Assembly (NCBI RefSeq): GCF_004193775.1
Contig: NC_041008.1
Span: 13,597,731-13,661,730 of the forward strand
Length of the DNA: 64,000 bases
Source: Glycine soja
Lineage: Eukaryota > Streptophyta > Magnoliopsida > Fabales > Fabaceae
Direction: 5' to 3'
Position 1 is the first letter of the stretch. Each line of letters opens with the position of its first letter. Below, in pieces: positions 60,020-64,000 of the stretch. A program made the position numbers and the translations under genes. The notes beneath the pieces were generated by a model, which saw nothing but the letters and a program-made list of their open reading frames with translations, was not told the origin of the DNA and did no database searches.

Positions 60020-62550
60020 TTTGCTATGTTTTTTGTATCTTTTTATTTTTTTTGTGGACCTTGATGTTTTTGGTATCAAGACACAATTTATCAGTTTTAT
60101 TTCTTTCTATTTATCAGTCGTGTTGTCTTTTGAAATGAAATTTGTGAAGCAGTTTCTTTACAACTTCTTTAGAAGTGGCCCAAGACACCTTTTAAAAGAA
60201 AATTCTGGAATAGTTTACTTTGTAGCTTTTCTTTCATTCAGTCTACCACATAACACCTTAATTTTCTTCACTTTAATAGATAAAATAATAAGAAAATAAA
60301 ATTATTAATAATATTTATGTATTAGATTATTTCTAATTAATTATACTTTTGTAGATAAGGATATTAAAATTTTGCTATTATCCACTAGCTAGAGATTTAT
60401 AGTTTATAGAGAATAATAGATAAAAAATAATTAGTTACTCGGAACTCAGTAGATTATATGGTGAAATGGTAGTCTATTTATTACTCATCTTTTTTCATGT
60501 TTCCAAACGTCTTAGCCCAGCCACCCAGCCTCTCGTTTACAGCAAAAACTTTCGTTATAATTGTTAAACTACTTACAAAATATTCGCCGTGTTCTTAGTC
60601 TACTTCGCTTTACTCTCAAAGACTCACTTTAACCTTAATATTTTCTTCTTCTTCAATACTTTGCCTAGCTCCAAAAAACAGGAGAATTTGGAATTTGCCT
60701 CTCTTGAGAACAAGCTAAGCAACATAACCTCGCTTAGGTTATGGGTGTAGCAACTTTGCAGATTGACTGTTTGTTTTGTAAGAAATTATTACGTGTCTAT
60801 GCTCAGTTAATTTCTATATAACAGGTATTAAAAAAAAATGAAAATAATTAATAACACTCAATTTTGTGTTATGTTAATCTTATTTGGGATCATCACCATG
60901 ATCGTCCCAAATTATCTAATACTTTATCTTTGTTCAAGAGTCTAATAAAAGATATGTTAGGATTGGGTTTAAATTTTGCATTAGGGTCTTTGTTATTGGC
61001 ATCACATTTTTTTTTTGTTGGCATTACCCTATTTCTTTTTTTTTTTTACTAAACTCTCCCTGATGGAAACGCACTTTCATTGAGCATTTTTACAAAACGA
61101 AAATGTGTTTTCAATTTGTAATGGGATGTGCTTTCTCTAAAAAATAAAAATGTATTTCTATTTTGTAAAAAAATATAAATAAAATATATATTTTCATTTT
61201 GTATTATAGTAATATACAAAATGAAGAAACATTTAGTTTTGTATTTTTTTGTTTTTAGAGAGGGGCGTTTCCGTTTTGTATAGTAACAATATACAAAAAG
61301 GGGAATGTATTTCCGTGTTGTTAATTTTTCAACAAAAAAAAAAGGAATTTGTTATCTTTCACTGGTCCAATTGCCCTGTTTGTGCTATATTTCATTCACC
61401 ACAAACGGTAAAATACATCTTCCATAATCTTTAATTTCTTCTATTCACCGAATGCATGCATATTCAGAAATAGTAAAATTTTAACTCCAAGCTTGCCTGA
61501 CATTGTCAACGAAGGAGGAAGAGGGTGAATGCCATAATCACAGAGGAAGGGTGGTAACTTGCGGAGTCACTAAGGAAGGGGACAAGTCTTGGAAGAGGAA
61601 GGGGGAGGTGAGCGATTCTAGTTTGAGAAATATTTGGGAAAATGTTATAAGGGTAATTTAGGAAAAACATTGAAAAATTGGGAAACAGAGGGGTGTGTAT
61701 AAATTAAGGGAGGCTAGTATATCGACAAGAAAAGATTAAAGATTCTAATTAGACAATAGACATTCAACTAATAAAGAGGTAAAATTAGTGTAATTTTAAA
61801 AGTAAGAGATAAAATGACAGAAAGTAAAAATGCTATCACAAAATTTAGAAGAAAAAAAACGCATGAAAATAAGGAGATAAAATGTATTAAGCCTATTTAT
61901 AACTTATTGGGGTACATAAATTTAACAACACTTGTAGAAAAGAAAAACTAACTCAAAAACAAAAATGAATCAAATATTTGGCACAAAATAAAATTAACAT
62001 ATGCACTTCAACTCATAAAAAAGTTAAGGGAACTTCTAAAAATTTGGTTTTTTTAACTTTTTAAAATTAATTTTGTTTCCTTCTCTTATAAATTGTAAGC
62101 AAATACAATAAATCGTTAGTTCGAGTGATCTTAGACTCAGTTCCCTTAAGTAAAATATTAGATTTGAACCTTGTGAATGAAAAAAAAATATAATTGAACG
62201 AAGAGACTACACTAAAGATGATTAGTCATATTTTCTAAAAAAGAATAATTATCAACAAAACTGATAAATACTATGTAGAAATGTTATGCTAATAAAAAAA
62301 TTATAAACAAATGAATAAATTACACCAATTACTCTCGAGGTTTCGTAAAATTCTACAAATACTTCTTATTTTTTTATAACATTTACAATAACCTTCCTTA
62401 TAAGAAAATACGGTATAATATTTTTTAAAAATTAAGAAAAATTATTGTAAAGTTGATAAAAACATAAAAACTCTGTGTAAGTAAACAAAACCTCAAGTTA
62501 GTGAAATTTATTCTATTTTTTTCTCCAAATTAATCCATAATGTATTTGTG
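60020..62550. other. Intergenic, no gene supported
   Basis: AT-rich sequence with short frames. Two related hairpins occur: arms 61193-61204/61214-61225 (12 bp, perfect) and 61274-61281/61291-61298 (8 bp), each with a 9-nt loop, inside a degenerate local repeat of ttttgta-type words (about 61070-61330). Confidence 0.5.
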
Positions 62551-62567
62551 TATATATTCCCCTCCAT

Positions 62568-62735
62568 GAACGTAAAAATGTGCATGCAAACTTTCGTCCT
62601 AATCCTTCGAATTAGAAGCTTCCATTACTTTAGTTCTTAAATTGATAAAAAAAAATTACTTTAATTCCTAACTTTATATAATGGCATTTACACTTATCCT
62701 TTTTGTACAAAATGATAGTAGAAAATGAAGTGAAA
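62568..62735 (+). repeat. Dispersed repeat, copy 2
   Basis: This is the second copy of the 48540-48697 sequence. Similarity ends just after the shared aaaatgatagtagaaaatga word. Confidence 0.75.
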
Positions 62736-62739
62736 ACCC

Positions 62740-63580
62740 ACTAAAATGAATGATTTTATGCAACGTTATGACTAAAGCAAGGCCTTTACTTTCTGTACGC
62801 CCATGGTTGCTCCCTGTACGCCCCAATTTTGTCAATATCCCAACATTACCCTTTTGTTATTTTTACCTTTCCTTTCTTGAACCTTTATCCAGAATAGCTC
62901 TGTCATCCTTCACACAACAGAATATCATTTCAAACCAAGGTTGTGTCACGTGAATCTTTTCTAGCTCCATCAATATTCCGCATACAACTGATGTTTTCAA
63001 ACCAATGTTGTGTTGCGTCGCCGTTTATGTAGCTTCGTGCATTGTGTGTGAAACTCCTTCCAAGTAGGTAAGTGGTTGTTTTCGATCTTCTACTTGGTTC
63101 GTTTTGTGTTCAAGGAAAGAAAGAAATTGTGGCTAAAGGTTTTGGAAAAAGATTTGTGTCACAATTATGGAAAGGTTTTTTCGTAAAGAATTATTATCCA
63201 GTTCTAGAATGGCTCAACATTGTTTCTGAAATAGCCACTTTGTAAGTTTTATACTATCTTCCCTGCGATTCTATTCAAGAAAGTGAGTTTTAAGAAAGCT
63301 ATCTAGGATAAGAATTTCAGCATAGTATTACTTTCTAGAACATCTCTTCCATAAACCGTCAAAAACCTTTTTCCATAATGAGCTTCTGGAAAACGTTTTC
63401 CATAAAACTCCTAGTATACTTTTGGAAATCTTTTTTCCATAACACAGCTAATAGACATTTGTCCATTACATTTTCCAAATTAAGTTTTCTTTTTAAAATT
63501 TGAATTGCTTGAGTTTTTTTTTTTTTTTTTAAATACCTGCTCAAAAAGGACCAGTAAGCCATAAATTGTTAGCATTTGAA
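62740..63580. other. Intergenic, no gene supported
   Basis: Short frames at 62750-62953 (plus) and 63359-63562 (minus) are not recognised. From about 63180 onward degenerate ctagaa, ttccata and tctggaaaa words foreshadow the satellite-like array. Confidence 0.45.
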
Positions 63581-63594
63581 AAGAGAAATAATGG

Positions 63595-64000
63595 AAGCCA
63601 ATAAACATAGTTGTGGAAGACCTTCTTTGTGGAAGTATGTAACACATGTTCTAGAATGATCATTCTGAAATTATATGTTGTTAACACCCATTTCTAGAAC
63701 AGGTATTCTAGAACCAAATAAACACAGTTATGAAAGATCTATTCCGAAAATATGTAACACGTTCTGAAATGGTCATTCCTGAATTGTATGTTGTTAACAC
63801 ACCCATTCTAGAACATGTATTCGGGAATCAAATAAATATTTATGGAAGATCTTTTCCGAAAGTATGTAACACGTGTTCTGGAATAGTGATTATGAAATTG
63901 TATATTGTTAACACACCCCTTTCCAGAACAGGTATTCTGAAATCAAATAAAAACAATTATGGAAAATCTTCCCCGAAATTATGTAACACGTGTTCCAAAC
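63595..64000 (+). repeat. Satellite-like tandem repeat, about 115-bp unit, runs off the window
   Basis: The word tatgtaacac occurs at 63636, 63751, 63863 and 63980 (spacings 115, 112, 117). Each is followed by gttctRgaat-like and ttgttaacac words and an a-rich join. Units differ by roughly a fifth of their bases. The array continues beyond the right end. Confidence 0.85.

Noticed and set aside
63359..63562. 67-codon minus-strand protein
   Set aside because: Built from degenerate satellite words and a poly-T run.

Overview
The window is plant nuclear DNA and very AT-rich. It has GT-AG spliced genes with short exons, large intergenic spaces full of degenerate transposable elements, and long AT, TA and GA microsatellites. 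Gene content and repeat character fit a legume, most probably soybean or another Glycine. That assignment comes from recognition of families, not from a search.

Three protein-coding genes can be modelled with confidence. (1) A plus-strand, three-exon GT77-type nucleotide-diphospho-sugar transferase of the At4g15970-like group runs from 4279 to 8116 (353 aa). Its large second intron carries a MULE-type MITE and a perfect hairpin. (2) A plus-strand, eleven-coding-exon hnRNP-like protein with three RRMs, an acidic N-terminus and an RG/RS-rich C-terminus runs from 18885 to 23577 (819 aa). It has a large intron in its 3' UTR. (3) A minus-strand, two-exon P/U-type cyclin runs from 33279 down to 31197 (202 aa), with a 210-bp GA/CT tract about 0.5 kb upstream.

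Around these lie gene fragments: a partial duplicate of the glycosyltransferase (12258-13417), a DUF4378-like C-terminal exon (41520-41236, minus), and an unidentified small membrane-protein exon (59691-60018).

The rest is mostly mobile DNA. From left to right: an AT-rich fold-back (about 1150-1950); a LINE ORF1 relic (8786-10280); a solo LTR of about 2.7 kb with target duplication GTTTT (15380-18057), nested between fold-back arms; a copia protease relic (about 28730); and a truncated CACTA (En/Spm) element starting at 35044. The CACTA region contains a copia integrase relic, tandem repeats, another solo LTR (38311-39987, target duplication CTCAC), the DUF4378 fragment, and a broken TNP2 transposase (44532-47320). 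Further right are a second, oppositely oriented copy of the first solo LTR family (50363-53382, target duplication ACCAC), a MULE-MITE with a 9-bp duplication (54064-54487), and a LINE 3' half (about 55430-58053) interrupted by a hAT-like insertion. A run of diverged satellite-like repeats leaves the window at the right edge.

I found no convincing undescribed multi-gene system. The most interesting items are structural: an in-frame, stop-free 84-nt intron in the RRM gene; a copy of one of its exons inside its 3' UTR intron; three solo LTRs with intact target duplications, two of them nested in fold-backs; and a host-gene fragment inside a CACTA element.
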